From Petasospora fabianii (Eukaryota; Ascomycota; Saccharomycetes; Phaffomycetales; Wickerhamomycetaceae): DNA of 64,000 nucleotides. This document shows, in pieces, positions 51,197 to 60,901 of this stretch. The stretch is from assembly GCA_022641835.1 (NCBI GenBank), contig CP048717.1:558001-622000 (forward strand). The letters run 5' to 3'. The first letter of the stretch is position 1. Each line of letters begins with the position of its first letter. The notes beneath the pieces were generated by a model. That model was given only the letters and a program-made list of their open reading frames with translations, was not told where the DNA came from and made no database searches. The position numbers were made by a program, and so were the translations under genes.

Positions 51197-52309
51197 ATGG
51201 CCTCGCCAGCCTTCCATATTACAGTTTTGGGTGCCTCAGGCGGGCCAATCGAAGGTATGACCTCCGCCTACCTGGTCAAGCCCGCAGCTATCCCATACGA
51301 AACAATTATCACCAACAACATCACAGACGCCCTTGTCCTCGTTGACGCTGGTTGTGGCATTTCCAAGATGGCTGAAATAATTGCAGATGATCTCCAGGGA
51401 AGCCCTAACCGCACTACCGAGTCGCTTCTCCGTCTCTACTCCGAGACACTCACAGTGGAGTCGTACACAGCACCAACTCTTCATAGGACACGCATGCTCC
51501 AATCACCACATTTGCTCCAAAAGGATGCATCACCCATACAACTGGCCTTCACTCTCGCAGATACCTTGAAGAACATACTCATTACACATCCGCACATGGA
51601 CCACATTGCTGCCCTCGTTATAAACTCCCCCGCATTCGGCCTTGAGTCGGGTAAACACATATATGGTCTCCCAGAAACAGTTGATGCACTTCAATCGCAT
51701 GTCTTCAACGATCAGATCTGGCCAAACCTCAGCTCACAGAAGAATGGCACATTTCTCGACTTTGTTCCTTTGGAATCTGAGTCCTGCATCAGCATAAATG
51801 ACCGATTTGCCGTGACGCCCTTCACAGTTTCCCACGGCTGTGTCTCGGATGGGAGCCGATACCACAGCACTGCGTACCTGCTCAAGGATATAGCTGCTGA
51901 TAAACGCCTTCTTGTGTTTGGTGATCTAGAGGCAGACTCGTATTGCCAATCAGAGAATAATATAAGGATTTGGGAACACGTTAGTGAGTACATCATTGAT
52001 GGCACACTCAGGACGATCCTCATTGAATGTTCCACTCCGAACCTCCCACCACGAATCCCACTGTATGGACATCTGACTCCAGATGCACTTTTCAGTGAAC
52101 TGAGTACTTTGGATGAGGTACTGAAGGGGAAGGCATATGCAAAGGGTGTCAAAGGCTTGAACGTGTTGATCACGCATGTCAAGGAGACGATGTCCAATGT
52201 GGATCCAAGGATTACAATTTTGAGAGAGTTGAGGGAGTTGAATGAAAAGATGGGGCTAGAAGTGGAGATCACGGTTGTTCTGCCAGGACAGACTTATGCT
52301 GTGTCATGA
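51197..52309 (+). CDS. PDE1: Low-affinity class II cyclic nucleotide phosphodiesterase
   Basis: A 370-residue enzyme (S. cerevisiae Pde1 has 369), from the ATG at 51197 (MASPAFHITVLGASGGP). The class II metal-binding motif HxHxDH is THPHMDHIAAL at residues 131-136. Other metal ligands lie in TVSHGCVSDGSRYHS and VFGDLEAD, and the ECST and THVK blocks follow. The fold is metallo-beta-lactamase-like. It hydrolyses cAMP and lowers PKA signalling after glucose-induced peaks. In S. cerevisiae PDE1 (YGL248W) lies between BRR6 and ZIP2; all three are in this window, though far apart. Confidence 0.96.
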   Translation: MASPAFHITVLGASGGPIEGMTSAYLVKPAAIPYETIITNNITDALVLVDAGCGISKMAEIIADDLQGSPNRTTESLLRLYSETLTVESYTAPTLHRTRMLQSPHLLQKDASPIQLAFTLADTLKNILITHPHMDHIAALVINSPAFGLESGKHIYGLPETVDALQSHVFNDQIWPNLSSQKNGTFLDFVPLESESCISINDRFAVTPFTVSHGCVSDGSRYHSTAYLLKDIAADKRLLVFGDLEADSYCQSENNIRIWEHVSEYIIDGTLRTILIECSTPNLPPRIPLYGHLTPDALFSELSTLDEVLKGKAYAKGVKGLNVLITHVKETMSNVDPRITILRELRELNEKMGLEVEITVVLPGQTYAVS

Positions 52310-52842
52310 TAGAAGGGTGTTGAGTTGTCAAATATAGATCAGCGTTGTGTGTGAAAGGTAATGCATGTGTTCATCCAAGACGGATGGAGCTGGGCTCTAT
52401 CAGAGGATTGGATTACTTGCCCTCGGTTAATATCTTTGTTTTTCATGTTGTAGCATATAGCTTCCGTATCACAGCGAGTTGATACCATTGATCTACATAC
52501 GTCGCGCGGTACGATGCGATCTCCACATCTAACCTTTGATCACCTCAAGATACTGCGGTGAAGTTGTAAAGTTTTTAACCTACATCATGCAAACAAATAC
52601 CATACGTCCTTATACGTATTCATATGCATATAAAAGGCGTTACTTTTAAGCAAAGCAACGACAGTTCCGGCCGAGGTGTGAATCCGAGATTCTCCAAGAG
52701 TCGGAGGAGATCTCTATTCGACAGATTCAACACACCATGACATTAGCAGAACCATCCGAAACGAACGAAGGAAACAAGATAACAGATCAAGTCATATATA
52801 AATAGGAAAACGTGTGCAAAATTTGAAAGAGCTGGCCCCAAT
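52310..52842. other. Intergenic region between convergent PDE1 and KGD4
   Basis: A 533-base gap, long for a convergent pair. A TATAAAAG on the plus strand near 52630 is followed by a GC-balanced stretch and a 22-codon open frame at 52737. An unannotated short transcript is possible; nothing recognisable is encoded. Confidence 0.35.
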
Positions 52843-53315
52843 TCAGAATACCAAATCGGCACCACCAGAATTGACAACATCCATCTCCAATTCATCAAAT
52901 GGAGGAGTCTGGAATCTCTTCGGCAATTCCTTGACACTGACGAAATCGAATGGTTTTGAGCTCGTAGGCGTTGATGTGCTGTTCTTCTGTGTCGATGAAG
53001 CATTCTTCTTTGGTGGTGGGACAACCTCAAACTTTGGCCAGTTGAGGGCAGAGATCTGGAGTGTGCCCTCCCCACCGGGTATGAGACCGGCCGACATTGG
53101 ATGTTGTTTCACTGAGGCATCAACGACTTCTGTTATGAAGGGTTAGTATAGGGTTCTAAGGCATAAATAATGACGCCCTCGTGAATACAATGTGGAGACA
53201 TCGAGTGAAGGAGTCATACAAGCAGACACGGGGAAGGAGACGACTTACCAGGACGTGGATGTTTTCCACCAACGAATTTAATGAGACGGGCAAACGATGT
53301 AGTGGATGGACGCAT
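52843..53315 (-). CDS. KGD4: Kgd4/Ymr31, E3-binding subunit of 2-oxoglutarate dehydrogenase, one intron
   Basis: Exon 1 is 53315-53249 and exon 2 is 53129-52843, giving 117 residues (S. cerevisiae 123). The spliced N-terminus MRPSTTSFARLIKFVGGKHP has a mitochondrial targeting pattern and the conserved IKFVGxxHP. HPMSAGLIPGGEG follows, and the C-terminus LPKRFQTPPFDELEMDVVNS ends close to the family tail (SGGA). Kgd4 recruits the E3 dihydrolipoamide dehydrogenase to the mitochondrial 2-oxoglutarate dehydrogenase complex. It was once listed as ribosomal protein Ymr31. It is divergent from MDM38. RMD8, its S. cerevisiae neighbour, is also in this window. Confidence 0.93.
53130..53248 (-). other. 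KGD4: Intron of KGD4
   Basis: The donor is GTAAGT at 53248, a perfect TACTAAC spans 53149-53143 and the acceptor CAG ends at 53130. Length is 119 bases, phase 1. Confidence 0.92.
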
Positions 53316-54338
53316 TGGTTGTGTTTAAAGAGAGACTCTATGGCTTCAGAAGTAAAGTTAACAGTGAGTACCACGCTGGAGTTAAGAAATAACGATTTGT
53401 TGTTTGCCTCGCCTCGCCTCTCCCAAAGCGCCATTTCCCGGACCGCGCCCGGGCATTCGGGACCGACCACGGTGGTGTCCGGGTTGCCTGCTGGGTCGTT
53501 ACGGGAAATGGCGTTCTGAGAGGTATTTCCTGGAAGGTTGAAACGAGAATAGGGTGCATTTGTTGTTGTAGGTGAATGTGTATCTTGTCTGAATGTTCTT
53601 GCAAAAGTTCACCAGCACCCGCTCACTCCCTCTTTCGAATAAACAAGCTCCAGCTCGGGGAACCCGGGGGAATGTGGGGTAGGACATAGGCCCAACGCTC
53701 CCTCAATCACATAAAAAAGGTGAAGCCACAGAGTGAAGGGGGGCTATTAAACCTGCATGTGGAGTCTATCTGCGGGGCATTTAGTACCAATATGTCCACA
53801 ACAGGCAATGGATACGCCTTCACTATATCTTGTTACAGAATCAATTGACAGCTGACATAAGCTCTGAGTCACGTCCCAGGGAAAAATTCCGCGAAGTCAT
53901 CGCGCTTTTTTCCTCTTTCGTCAGTTCCCGTCCATTACGCTTCGCTCGCACAGCGCCTGTCCGGCTACTCGGACCTCTCTCTATTGTCAGCACTGTGTCT
54001 TGCCGGGTCCAAGCCAGCTAACTAAGCCATCGACACCGGAACAACACGACAGGAGACGACAATGTGAGTACTAATGACCCTAGAGAACGAACAGGAGGGG
54101 GGAGACACCGATCTGTGCGCTAATCTCCAGCCAATCTCCGTGGCAACCTTTGCGCGGAGTCATCGATGACTTTGAACGCTGGGGGCGTCGCTCGAGATGA
54201 TGAGGGCTTCTCAGTGGCACTCTCCTTCTTGTGGCCCAGCAGCCCCCTTTTGAATGTTGCCCAGAACTTGTACTAACGATCACTGCGCAGAACCTTTTAC
54301 ATTGAGATCCGATACCCTCCGTTTACTCTTCAGCAAGA
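53316..54338. promoter_or_regulatory. Long divergent KGD4/MDM38 promoter region
   Basis: A 1 kb gap between divergent genes for mitochondrial proteins. It has GC-rich blocks with CCGGG/CGG elements (53440-53500, 53650-53680) and an AATTCCGCGAAG element (53886-53897) of the CG-type seen elsewhere. It also holds the probable 5' UTR exon and intron of MDM38. Confidence 0.5.
54064..54290 (+). other. MDM38: Probable 5' UTR intron of MDM38
   Basis: The donor is GTGAGT at 54064, a perfect TACTAAC lies at 54271-54277 and the CAG acceptor ends at 54290, 48 bases before the start codon. The branch-to-acceptor distance of 13 matches the coding introns. Splicing would join non-coding sequence to the leader and leave the start codon unchanged. 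At 227 bases it is the longest intron here. Confidence 0.7.
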
Positions 54339-55847
54339 ATGATCCATGCCATGTCCAGCCAGCCACTGGTGAGAGGCACAGTGATCAGACTAGCCCTCTC
54401 GAAGAAGACTTCTCTCTCCGCCATATCTGTCAACCAGTCCTTGAGATATAACAGCACATCCACCAAGACACCAAAATCTGCTACTCCAGAGGACGAATCA
54501 AGCAATATTACTGACAAGAAGCTCGAGGAATCCGTGACAAATCCAAAGCAGACACAAGTTGCCAAACCACTTGCCAAACCACCATTGATGGAAAGAATCA
54601 AGCATGAGGTAAAACATTACTGGGACGGTACAAAGCTTCTCGGATACGAGACCAAAGTTTCCACAAAGCTCTTGTGGAGAATGCTAAGAGGTTACGAACT
54701 CACAAGAAGAGAACAGAAACAGTTGAGCACCACTACATCTGATCTGTTTAGACTCGTACCCTTCTCTGCCTTTATCATCATCCCATTTGCAGAATTGCTC
54801 CTCCCTATTGCCCTCAGGATCTTCCCAGGATTACTCCCATCGACTTACGAATCTAAGGCTGATAAGTCCAAGAAGAAGGAGAAGTTGTTGTTAACAAGAA
54901 AACAAACATCACATTTCCTGAGACACACTTTCAAAGAAAGTGGTGTCAAGTTACCGAAGAATACTACTCCTGAGGATAAGGCTGAGTTCATCCAATTCTT
55001 TAGAGACTTGAACACATTGGGATACGAGCCAACAAAGGAGAAGATGCTGAAAATTGCAAGATTGTTCAAGAATGATATGGTGCTCGATAACTTGTCCAGA
55101 CCACAACTCGTCGCTATGGCCAAGTACATGAACTTGCGTCCATTTGGAAGTGATCAAATCTTGAGATACCAAATCCGTTACAGATTACTCCAAATCATCA
55201 AGGATGATCGTGCTATCGACTATGAAGGTGTTGAGTCCTTGTCATTGAGTGAGTTGAACAGTGCTTGTGTGTCCAGAGGTATTAAGACATACGGTGTCTC
55301 TCCAGCTAGACTCAAAGACGATTTGAAGATGTGGTTGGAATTGAGACTTAGACAAAAAATTCCATCAACTTTGCTGATCTTGTCAAGTGTGTACACCTAT
55401 GGTGAGGCAAACAACATTGACAACTATTACGAAGCCCTATTGCAGGTCCTTCGTTCCATTCCTGACCAGGTTTACAACGTGACGAAGGCGTCTGTTGATG
55501 AGGATGATGCTAAGTTGAAGCTTGATGTCATTAAGGAGCAAGAGGAGTTGATTAAGGAGGAGCATGAACAGCAGGAGAAACAGACTAGAAGTGAGTCAGT
55601 TAAGGATGATATCAATTTAGAAGACTTTGAGAAGGATGAAGACCAGACAACTGTTGATGAGAAATCACGGATTGAAGCAGGTGATGCTCAGAAGGCCGTG
55701 GAGCCACCTGCTCCAGAGCCTGTTGCTGAGGAGCCTACTGCTGAAGAATCTGCTGAGAAGTCTGCTGAGAAACCCGCTGAGAAACCTGCTGAGAAGCCAG
55801 TTGAAGAGGCTGAGGCGGCCGGTGAGAAGATCGCTGACAAGAAGTGA
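54339..55847 (+). CDS. MDM38: LETM1-family mitochondrial inner membrane protein Mdm38
   Basis: A 502-residue protein. Its N-terminus is a basic presequence (about 1-40). A conserved lead-in ([20 protein letters not shown]) precedes one membrane helix (about 135-165; [23 protein letters not shown]). The LETM1 ribosome-binding-like domain (about 180-360) has [26 protein letters not shown] and [15 protein letters not shown]. The C-terminal tail is acidic with an Ala-Glu-Lys-Pro repeat ([12 protein letters not shown]). It mediates K+/H+ exchange and binds mitoribosomes for membrane insertion. No EF-hand is visible. S. cerevisiae has MDM38 and YLH47; this looks like the single ancestral gene. Confidence 0.94.
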   Translation: MIHAMSSQPLVRGTVIRLALSKKTSLSAISVNQSLRYNSTSTKTPKSATPEDESSNITDKKLEESVTNPKQTQVAKPLAKPPLMERIKHEVKHYWDGTKLLGYETKVSTKLLWRMLRGYELTRREQKQLSTTTSDLFRLVPFSAFIIIPFAELLLPIALRIFPGLLPSTYESKADKSKKKEKLLLTRKQTSHFLRHTFKESGVKLPKNTTPEDKAEFIQFFRDLNTLGYEPTKEKMLKIARLFKNDMVLDNLSRPQLVAMAKYMNLRPFGSDQILRYQIRYRLLQIIKDDRAIDYEGVESLSLSELNSACVSRGIKTYGVSPARLKDDLKMWLELRLRQKIPSTLLILSSVYTYGEANNIDNYYEALLQVLRSIPDQVYNVTKASVDEDDAKLKLDVIKEQEELIKEEHEQQEKQTRSESVKDDINLEDFEKDEDQTTVDEKSRIEAGDAQKAVEPPAPEPVAEEPTAEESAEKSAEKPAEKPAEKPVEEAEAAGEKIADKK

Positions 55848-56049
55848 ACAAACACACGACGCATAAACTAGAAACACACATGTCTTGGATTCACGCACAC
55901 ACAGCCAAGATCTCGAATAAAAGCGTATTTATTTACCACCACTCATCTCCCATTCGTAGCTACGTTGTTGTCTGTGTATCATAGAGCCGTAATCATTTAT
56001 CATAACTAATCACTGCATCTGTCTTTTGTCTAACCATTCAATCAACACC

Positions 56050-56517
56050 CTACTTACCAGTAGAACCGAAACCACCTGCACCTCTCTCAGTGTTATCGAG
56101 CTCCTCCGCTGTGATCTCCTGAATCTCAGCATTGACAATCTTCTCCAAAACGAGCTGAGCGATTCTGTCACCCTTAGCGATTGAGAAGTCCTTGTCACTG
56201 TGGTTGAAGAGAACAACCTTCACTTCACCTCTGTAGTCTGCATCAACGACACCGGCACCTGTTGAGATACCGTGCTTCACGGCCAAACCGGAACGTGGAG
56301 CAACACGACCATAGGTACCTACTGGAACAATGACGGAGATGTCTGTGGCAACCATGGCCTGGCCCTTGGCTGGGACAGTGGCCTCCTCAGAGGAGTAGAG
56401 GTCGTAACCGGCAGCGAGGGCAGAGCCCTTAGTTGGGGTTGTGGCGTTCTCGGAACGCTTGTAGATCTTGAGAGTTTCAGTCATTTTGATTCTCTTGGTG
56501 TCTTGTTCAATGGACAT
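56050..56517 (-). CDS. DUT1: dUTP pyrophosphatase
   Basis: A 155-residue trimeric dUTPase with all five motifs: [11 protein letters not shown] (1), APRSGLAVK (2), [11 protein letters not shown] (3), [10 protein letters not shown] (4) and the C-terminal [10 protein letters not shown] (5). It converts dUTP to dUMP, keeping uracil out of DNA and feeding thymidylate synthesis. S. cerevisiae Dut1 has 147 residues. An internal ATG at residue 12 (MTETLKIYK) could also start the protein. Three MCB boxes lie 42-104 bases upstream, matching the known G1/S control of DUT1 by MBF. It is tandem with MTC4 upstream. Confidence 0.97.
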   Translation of the reverse strand: MSIEQDTKRIKMTETLKIYKRSENATTPTKGSALAAGYDLYSSEEATVPAKGQAMVATDISVIVPVGTYGRVAPRSGLAVKHGISTGAGVVDADYRGEVKVVLFNHSDKDFSIAKGDRIAQLVLEKIVNAEIQEITAEELDNTERGAGGFGSTGK

Positions 56518-56558
56518 GTGTGGTTATGGAGAAAGTGAAGAGTCTTGAGATGAGAGGA

Positions 56559-56621
56559 ACGCGTACGCTGTTGAAAAGTTGGGACGCGTGCGAGACTCGA
56601 GACCGCGTTTCGTTTACGCGT
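56559..56621 (-). promoter_or_regulatory. DUT1: Cluster of three MCB boxes upstream of DUT1
   Basis: Perfect ACGCGT palindromes occur at 56559-56564, 56584-56589 and 56616-56621, spaced 25 and 32 bases, within 104 bases of the DUT1 start. This is the classical arrangement for MBF-driven DNA-synthesis genes. The gap holds only the DUT1 promoter, because MTC4 ends into it. Confidence 0.85.
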
Positions 56622-56697
56622 CTTCGGAGGTCGCGGTTTTGACGGTACAGCAGGGCTACAACTGTCGATAAGTTCTATGCGTTCATTACTTCGTTAA

Positions 56698-58710
56698 TTA
56701 ATTGTTGATAAACCACTGGACAGTGTTCCACGTGCATAGCACCACAAACTTTAGCATTCTACCAAGGGAGAACCCGATCCAGATGATCCAAAGAAGTAGC
56801 ACGACAAGGTTTTCTAGCAGCCAGTAGGCAAACCAAACCAGTGCATCCTTCCGTCTATGCAAGGGGCCCAATTTCTCATATCTCTCTGTCAGGTTTCTCG
56901 CTTCGAGAGCCAGAGTAGTATTCACCTCACCAATAGTACGATCAGACAAAAGAAGGAGCTGATCGACTCTAGTGGAGAAATCTGTAGCAAGCTCATTGTG
57001 GATCGATTGCAACCTCTCGGCCTTTGCATCAAGCGATATCTCATAAGGTTTGAGCACCGATACTTTAAGGCTCTCCGTGAGTTCTTCAACAGATCTGTGA
57101 TCTTGAAACAGTCGGGCATAATTCACCACATTGGTGTATTGCGAACGACGATTCCCGATTGAATGAATGTCATACTCCGAAAGAACTTTACTTGCTCGCA
57201 GGGAGGACATGATCTCTTTTTGAAGTTTGAACTCCTCATATTGGGCATCCTTGGAGGTTGCCTCAGCATTCTCAAGGGATGGGATGATATTCGTGGAACC
57301 GTTGCGCGTGTGGGTACTTGTGGTTGGTGCCTTGCTAGAGCTCGAGTTGGTAGAGATTTCAAGGCCACTAGCATTGGAAACAACTCGTTCGTGTGCGTGA
57401 ACCGGTTCAATATTGATATCATTAAGGAGTCCTAAGCTGCTGGAAGTTTGATGGAATTGGGTCTGGGAAGGGTTTGGAGTAGGTGATGAAAATTGGATGT
57501 GAGGTTGGCTGTAGACAGATGTGCCTGAACTTGGTGCCTCTTGATCGTTGTTGATCTTAGTGAGCTCTGTAGTTACTTCATGATTTGATCCACGTTTGAA
57601 AGGAGATTTGGATCTTTTTCTGATCTTGTTTGCAATCATATCACGCTTTCTGGCCCTCGGTACATCGAGTAAGTCATCCTTGGAGCTCTCTTTAGAGCTG
57701 TCTTCATCTGCAGACTGGAATAGGCGATCATGCATACCGGTAAGATGTTCATAGCTAGACTCATCGTTATCCTTGTGGTGATGAAAATGAGGTCTGTGTC
57801 TATGATGTGAGCCATGTGCTTGTTGCTCTGGTGGAAACCAAAGTTCGCCTTGTGGATTGATGAGGTCGTGCCAATGGTGAGCACGCCAGTTGATATCATG
57901 AGCAATCTCTTCGAGATCAACCTGCCACAGCATCTTTGTCTTGTTCTTGGAGAATGCCTCCGATGCAGCTGGTATTGTTTTGATCGAGAGTTGTGCTGGT
58001 TGGTGGAACTTCTTGCGTACTTTTCTGTTTCTGATAATTTGGAGCGGGTTGTAGACACCATCAACGCCTTCAAATTTTGGAGGGTCATGGATCCGCTTTT
58101 GGGACTTGAACAAGGAGAAGTACTTCAAGTTCATCATCACTTTGGTTCTCTCGGCCCTCTGAATTGTGGTACGGCTGGCTCTGATGTGGTGTCTTTCCGG
58201 CTGTTGATCCCTCTCGGATCTCTCGGCCGTCGAACCAGAGTGCACATTATGAACGTCAGAGATGTCCTTTCTCATTTCAAGAAAAACTGAGGCCAGTTGG
58301 CCAGCTTCCTTGACTCGTTCTCTTCTTATCACGTCCTCTTCGTCCAGGTCAGTGGGGGGCTCAATCTCGTTAGCAGTACTTGAGCTCCTTGTGGACTCAC
58401 GTTCTCGATCTTCTTCCCTATCTCGCTGTCTCCTCTTCTCCTTCTCCTTACGGGCCTGGACTGCGGCAGTAAGAGGGTCAAACTCGAATCCCTCAACGCT
58501 GGAGTGGCGAATAGACGAGCTCATTCGACGGCGACCACGAACGCCTGCGCTGGCCGCTCTCCTCGAGGATGCAGCGGATGGCGGTGTCCCTGTTGTGGCT
58601 GCTGTGCTAGGAGTGTCGCCCACGGTGGCGGGCCGTGTGTCGCTGAGCCGGTCAGCAGCGTCATCGATCCCACTGGGGCCAAGCCCACTGAGTATTCGGT
58701 GGGTCTTCAT
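56698..58710 (-). CDS. MTC4: Mtc4-like protein, function in telomere capping unclear
   Basis: A 670-residue protein (S. cerevisiae Mtc4 about 694). The N-terminal third is disordered, Ser/Arg-rich and charged. The central conserved block includes VMMNLKYFSLFKSQKRIHDP, GVYNPLQIIRNRKVR and DLEEIAHDINWRAHHWHDLI. A His-rich stretch (HGSHHRHRPHFHHHKD) follows. Near the C-terminus a coiled segment precedes a membrane helix (LVWFAYWLLENLVVLLLWIIWIGF). Its S. cerevisiae orthologue YBR255W was named for maintenance of telomere capping, with no known biochemical activity. It is divergent from TRS20 and upstream of DUT1, matching YBR255W-YBR254C-YBR252W. Confidence 0.85.
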   Translation of the reverse strand: MKTHRILSGLGPSGIDDAADRLSDTRPATVGDTPSTAATTGTPPSAASSRRAASAGVRGRRRMSSSIRHSSVEGFEFDPLTAAVQARKEKEKRRQRDREEDRERESTRSSSTANEIEPPTDLDEEDVIRRERVKEAGQLASVFLEMRKDISDVHNVHSGSTAERSERDQQPERHHIRASRTTIQRAERTKVMMNLKYFSLFKSQKRIHDPPKFEGVDGVYNPLQIIRNRKVRKKFHQPAQLSIKTIPAASEAFSKNKTKMLWQVDLEEIAHDINWRAHHWHDLINPQGELWFPPEQQAHGSHHRHRPHFHHHKDNDESSYEHLTGMHDRLFQSADEDSSKESSKDDLLDVPRARKRDMIANKIRKRSKSPFKRGSNHEVTTELTKINNDQEAPSSGTSVYSQPHIQFSSPTPNPSQTQFHQTSSSLGLLNDINIEPVHAHERVVSNASGLEISTNSSSSKAPTTSTHTRNGSTNIIPSLENAEATSKDAQYEEFKLQKEIMSSLRASKVLSEYDIHSIGNRRSQYTNVVNYARLFQDHRSVEELTESLKVSVLKPYEISLDAKAERLQSIHNELATDFSTRVDQLLLLSDRTIGEVNTTLALEARNLTERYEKLGPLHRRKDALVWFAYWLLENLVVLLLWIIWIGFSLGRMLKFVVLCTWNTVQWFINN

Positions 58711-58916
58711 GAGAGATTTGCGTGTCTGTGGTGGGGATTACGGTGTTGGATGACAATTGCAAGGAGAGGCTCCAGAGAGAAATGTGGAGGGCAGTGCTAT
58801 AACCTGCGGGTTCATTAGTTCGCGGGAGACGAAACATCAACGATCAACTTCACTATCATGACCACTTCGGAAGATCTATCCACGCCACAGTTGCCCACAC
58901 TCACACAGCACATACA

Positions 58917-59401
58917 ATGAGCTACTACCTTGCACTTATAGGAACAACAGACAATCCGATCTACGAGGCTGAGTTCGGCACATACAGACAAGGAGGCGAC
59001 GGCACGCCGAAGGTACGCATCCACTCACAACAACGCCATACATTAGCACAAAATACTAACATGTTGATCAGTTCTCAACAGAGATGAAAGAACTCAATCC
59101 CTTTGTTGTACATGCTGCACTAGACGTTGTCGACGACGTACAATGGAAGACGAATGCTCTATACCTCAAGGCCATCGATGACTTCTACGGATACGCCATC
59201 TCTACATTCGTGACGCCCGGGAACATCAGATTCTTGTTGTTACATGAGACAAGAAACGAGGAGGGAATCAGACAGTTCTTCAACGATGTTAATGATTTGT
59301 ATGTCAAGACGCTGCTAAATCCTTTTTATAATGTCAACGACCCCATCACGAGTCCCGTGTTTGATGTCAAGGTGAAAGCGCTAGCGAAGAAGTACTTATG
59401 A
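58917..59401 (+). CDS. TRS20: TRAPP subunit Trs20 (sedlin), one intron
   Basis: Exon 1 is 58917-59012 and exon 2 is 59072-59401, giving 141 residues. MSYYLALIGTTDNPIYEAEF and then FSTEMKELNPFVVHAALDVV (with VDDVQW after it) match sedlin. The C-terminus FNDVNDLYVKTLLNPFYNVN leads to the conserved final helix. Trs20 is a longin-fold core subunit of TRAPP complexes, which activate Ypt1/Rab GTPases in ER-Golgi transport. It is shorter than S. cerevisiae Trs20 (175) and closer to human TRAPPC2 (140). It is divergent from MTC4, as in S. cerevisiae, and convergent with DSN1. Confidence 0.95.
59013..59071 (+). other. TRS20: Intron of TRS20
   Basis: The donor is GTACGC at 59013, a less usual form. 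A perfect TACTAAC lies at 59054-59060 and the acceptor CAG ends at 59071. Length is 59 bases, phase 0. Confidence 0.92.
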
Positions 59402-59545
59402 CGAAAATAGATGCTACGATTCAAGAACCTCGTAGTAGTATAATACATCTCTGTGATATATCACAGACATTAAGACTTAGTAAATCATTGTGGGGTTTCA
59501 TCATTATCATTATAAAGGGAAAAAGAAAGAACAATCATGCGCCGA

Positions 59546-60901
59546 TCAACGGTCAAGCCTGGATATTCCTCTCAACAAATCCTGCGTATCAATATCTCTG
59601 TTCACTTCACTCTTACTCATCTTGCTCAGTGTATCATCATCAAATGTCGTGTCCAATATGTTAGACAATACCTGGGACTTGTCAGAGACAAACTTTTGTC
59701 TTCCGACAGATGATGACTTCAGGTGGTGTGTAAGCTCAGTAAATGAATCCATTGTAATCTCCAAATTCTCAGAAATCTCATGGAACGCGCTGTGTTCAAC
59801 TTTTGAAATCTCGTTAAGTAGTGACTTGTCCAAAACTTTCTTCATCAGCTCACTACTACCAGGGTCCAACTTAACATTTGCCATAGATATCGTGGGCAGT
59901 TCAACGTGTTTGGACATGTCCTTCTCCCATTCGGAACAGGACTCCTTCAATTCTAACAACCTGGACTTTAGCTGATCCAACGCCTCCGCGTTTTTCACAT
60001 TCCTCTCATTAGGTGACAATGTCTTCTCAACATTTTGTGACGACTCACCAGTCGCCTCATCGTCCTCATCATCACGATTCCACCAAGAAATGTTGATCTT
60101 TCCATTGGTCAAATCATTGACAATCTCCTCCTTGATCACCTTCGCGATATTGAGTGCCGTGAGCTCCTCTGCGGGCAGTTTGTTCTTCTGTTTGATATGT
60201 CTGTTCTTATCCTCATCGAAAACACGCTTAGCACACCATGTCAACAACTGTCTCATCTTGTGTGGATCAGGTAAGCTGTGGTCCAGGTGCTTGTAATACT
60301 CAGATGTAGGAACCTGTTCATGCGGCACACCTGAGAACCCGTTTCCAATAGATGAAACACGTTTACCACGGTTACTCAACGATGACCGTCTACCCTGTGA
60401 CCCATTGTTGCGATACTCCTTGTTTCTTCGTATAATTGGTGTATCTGAAATTGGGAGTGCTATTTGCATTGAGGTCGAATGCTCCTCGTAGTCATCATTA
60501 ACACGCTTACGCTTTGTGGCAGTGGCAGTCGGTGTGGATGTGGATGTAGAAGTTGATGGGTTCTTCTTTTGTCTCTTTTTCTGGTTCTGCTTATCGGGCG
60601 TGATCATCATATCCTCGGCTTGAAGTCGTCTCATTTTGCCCTTCTTAGCAGCTGGACCTGTAGCCCGTGATTTAGCTGTGGTTGAACTGCTTGAGACGGA
60701 TCCATTGGCTTTGGATTTGGAGGATGTTCCTGGGAAGGAGAATCCACCGTCTTTTTCTGCAGCTTTCTTCTTCTGCTCGAGACTGGAGGATCCTCGCTTC
60801 AAGAGATCCTTCAAGTTCGTTCTCTTCTTGTCTTCTTCAATGTTCTGTATCCTCATGGACCTCCGACGAGGTACCGATGAGGTGGATCCTTTTGGTGGCA
60901 T
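59546..60901 (-). CDS. DSN1: Kinetochore MIND complex subunit Dsn1 (Mis13)
   Basis: A 451-residue protein from the ATG at 60901. The N-terminus is basic and Ser/Thr-rich with many potential Aurora B sites. The family core (about 170-245) reads RRSSLSNRGKRVSSIGNGF, GVPHEQVPTSEYYKHLDHSL and MRQLLTWCAKRV, matching Mis13/Dsn1. The RRSS motif corresponds to the Aurora B/Ipl1 sites that control CENP-C binding. Helical segments follow to about 420. The MIND/Mis12 complex links CENP-C and the Ndc80 complex at the kinetochore. It is convergent with TRS20 and divergent from the ZIP2-like gene. Confidence 0.93.
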   Translation of the reverse strand: MPPKGSTSSVPRRRSMRIQNIEEDKKRTNLKDLLKRGSSSLEQKKKAAEKDGGFSFPGTSSKSKANGSVSSSSTTAKSRATGPAAKKGKMRRLQAEDMMITPDKQNQKKRQKKNPSTSTSTSTPTATATKRKRVNDDYEEHSTSMQIALPISDTPIIRRNKEYRNNGSQGRRSSLSNRGKRVSSIGNGFSGVPHEQVPTSEYYKHLDHSLPDPHKMRQLLTWCAKRVFDEDKNRHIKQKNKLPAEELTALNIAKVIKEEIVNDLTNGKINISWWNRDDEDDEATGESSQNVEKTLSPNERNVKNAEALDQLKSRLLELKESCSEWEKDMSKHVELPTISMANVKLDPGSSELMKKVLDKSLLNEISKVEHSAFHEISENLEITMDSFTELTHHLKSSSVGRQKFVSDKSQVLSNILDTTFDDDTLSKMSKSEVNRDIDTQDLLRGISRLDR

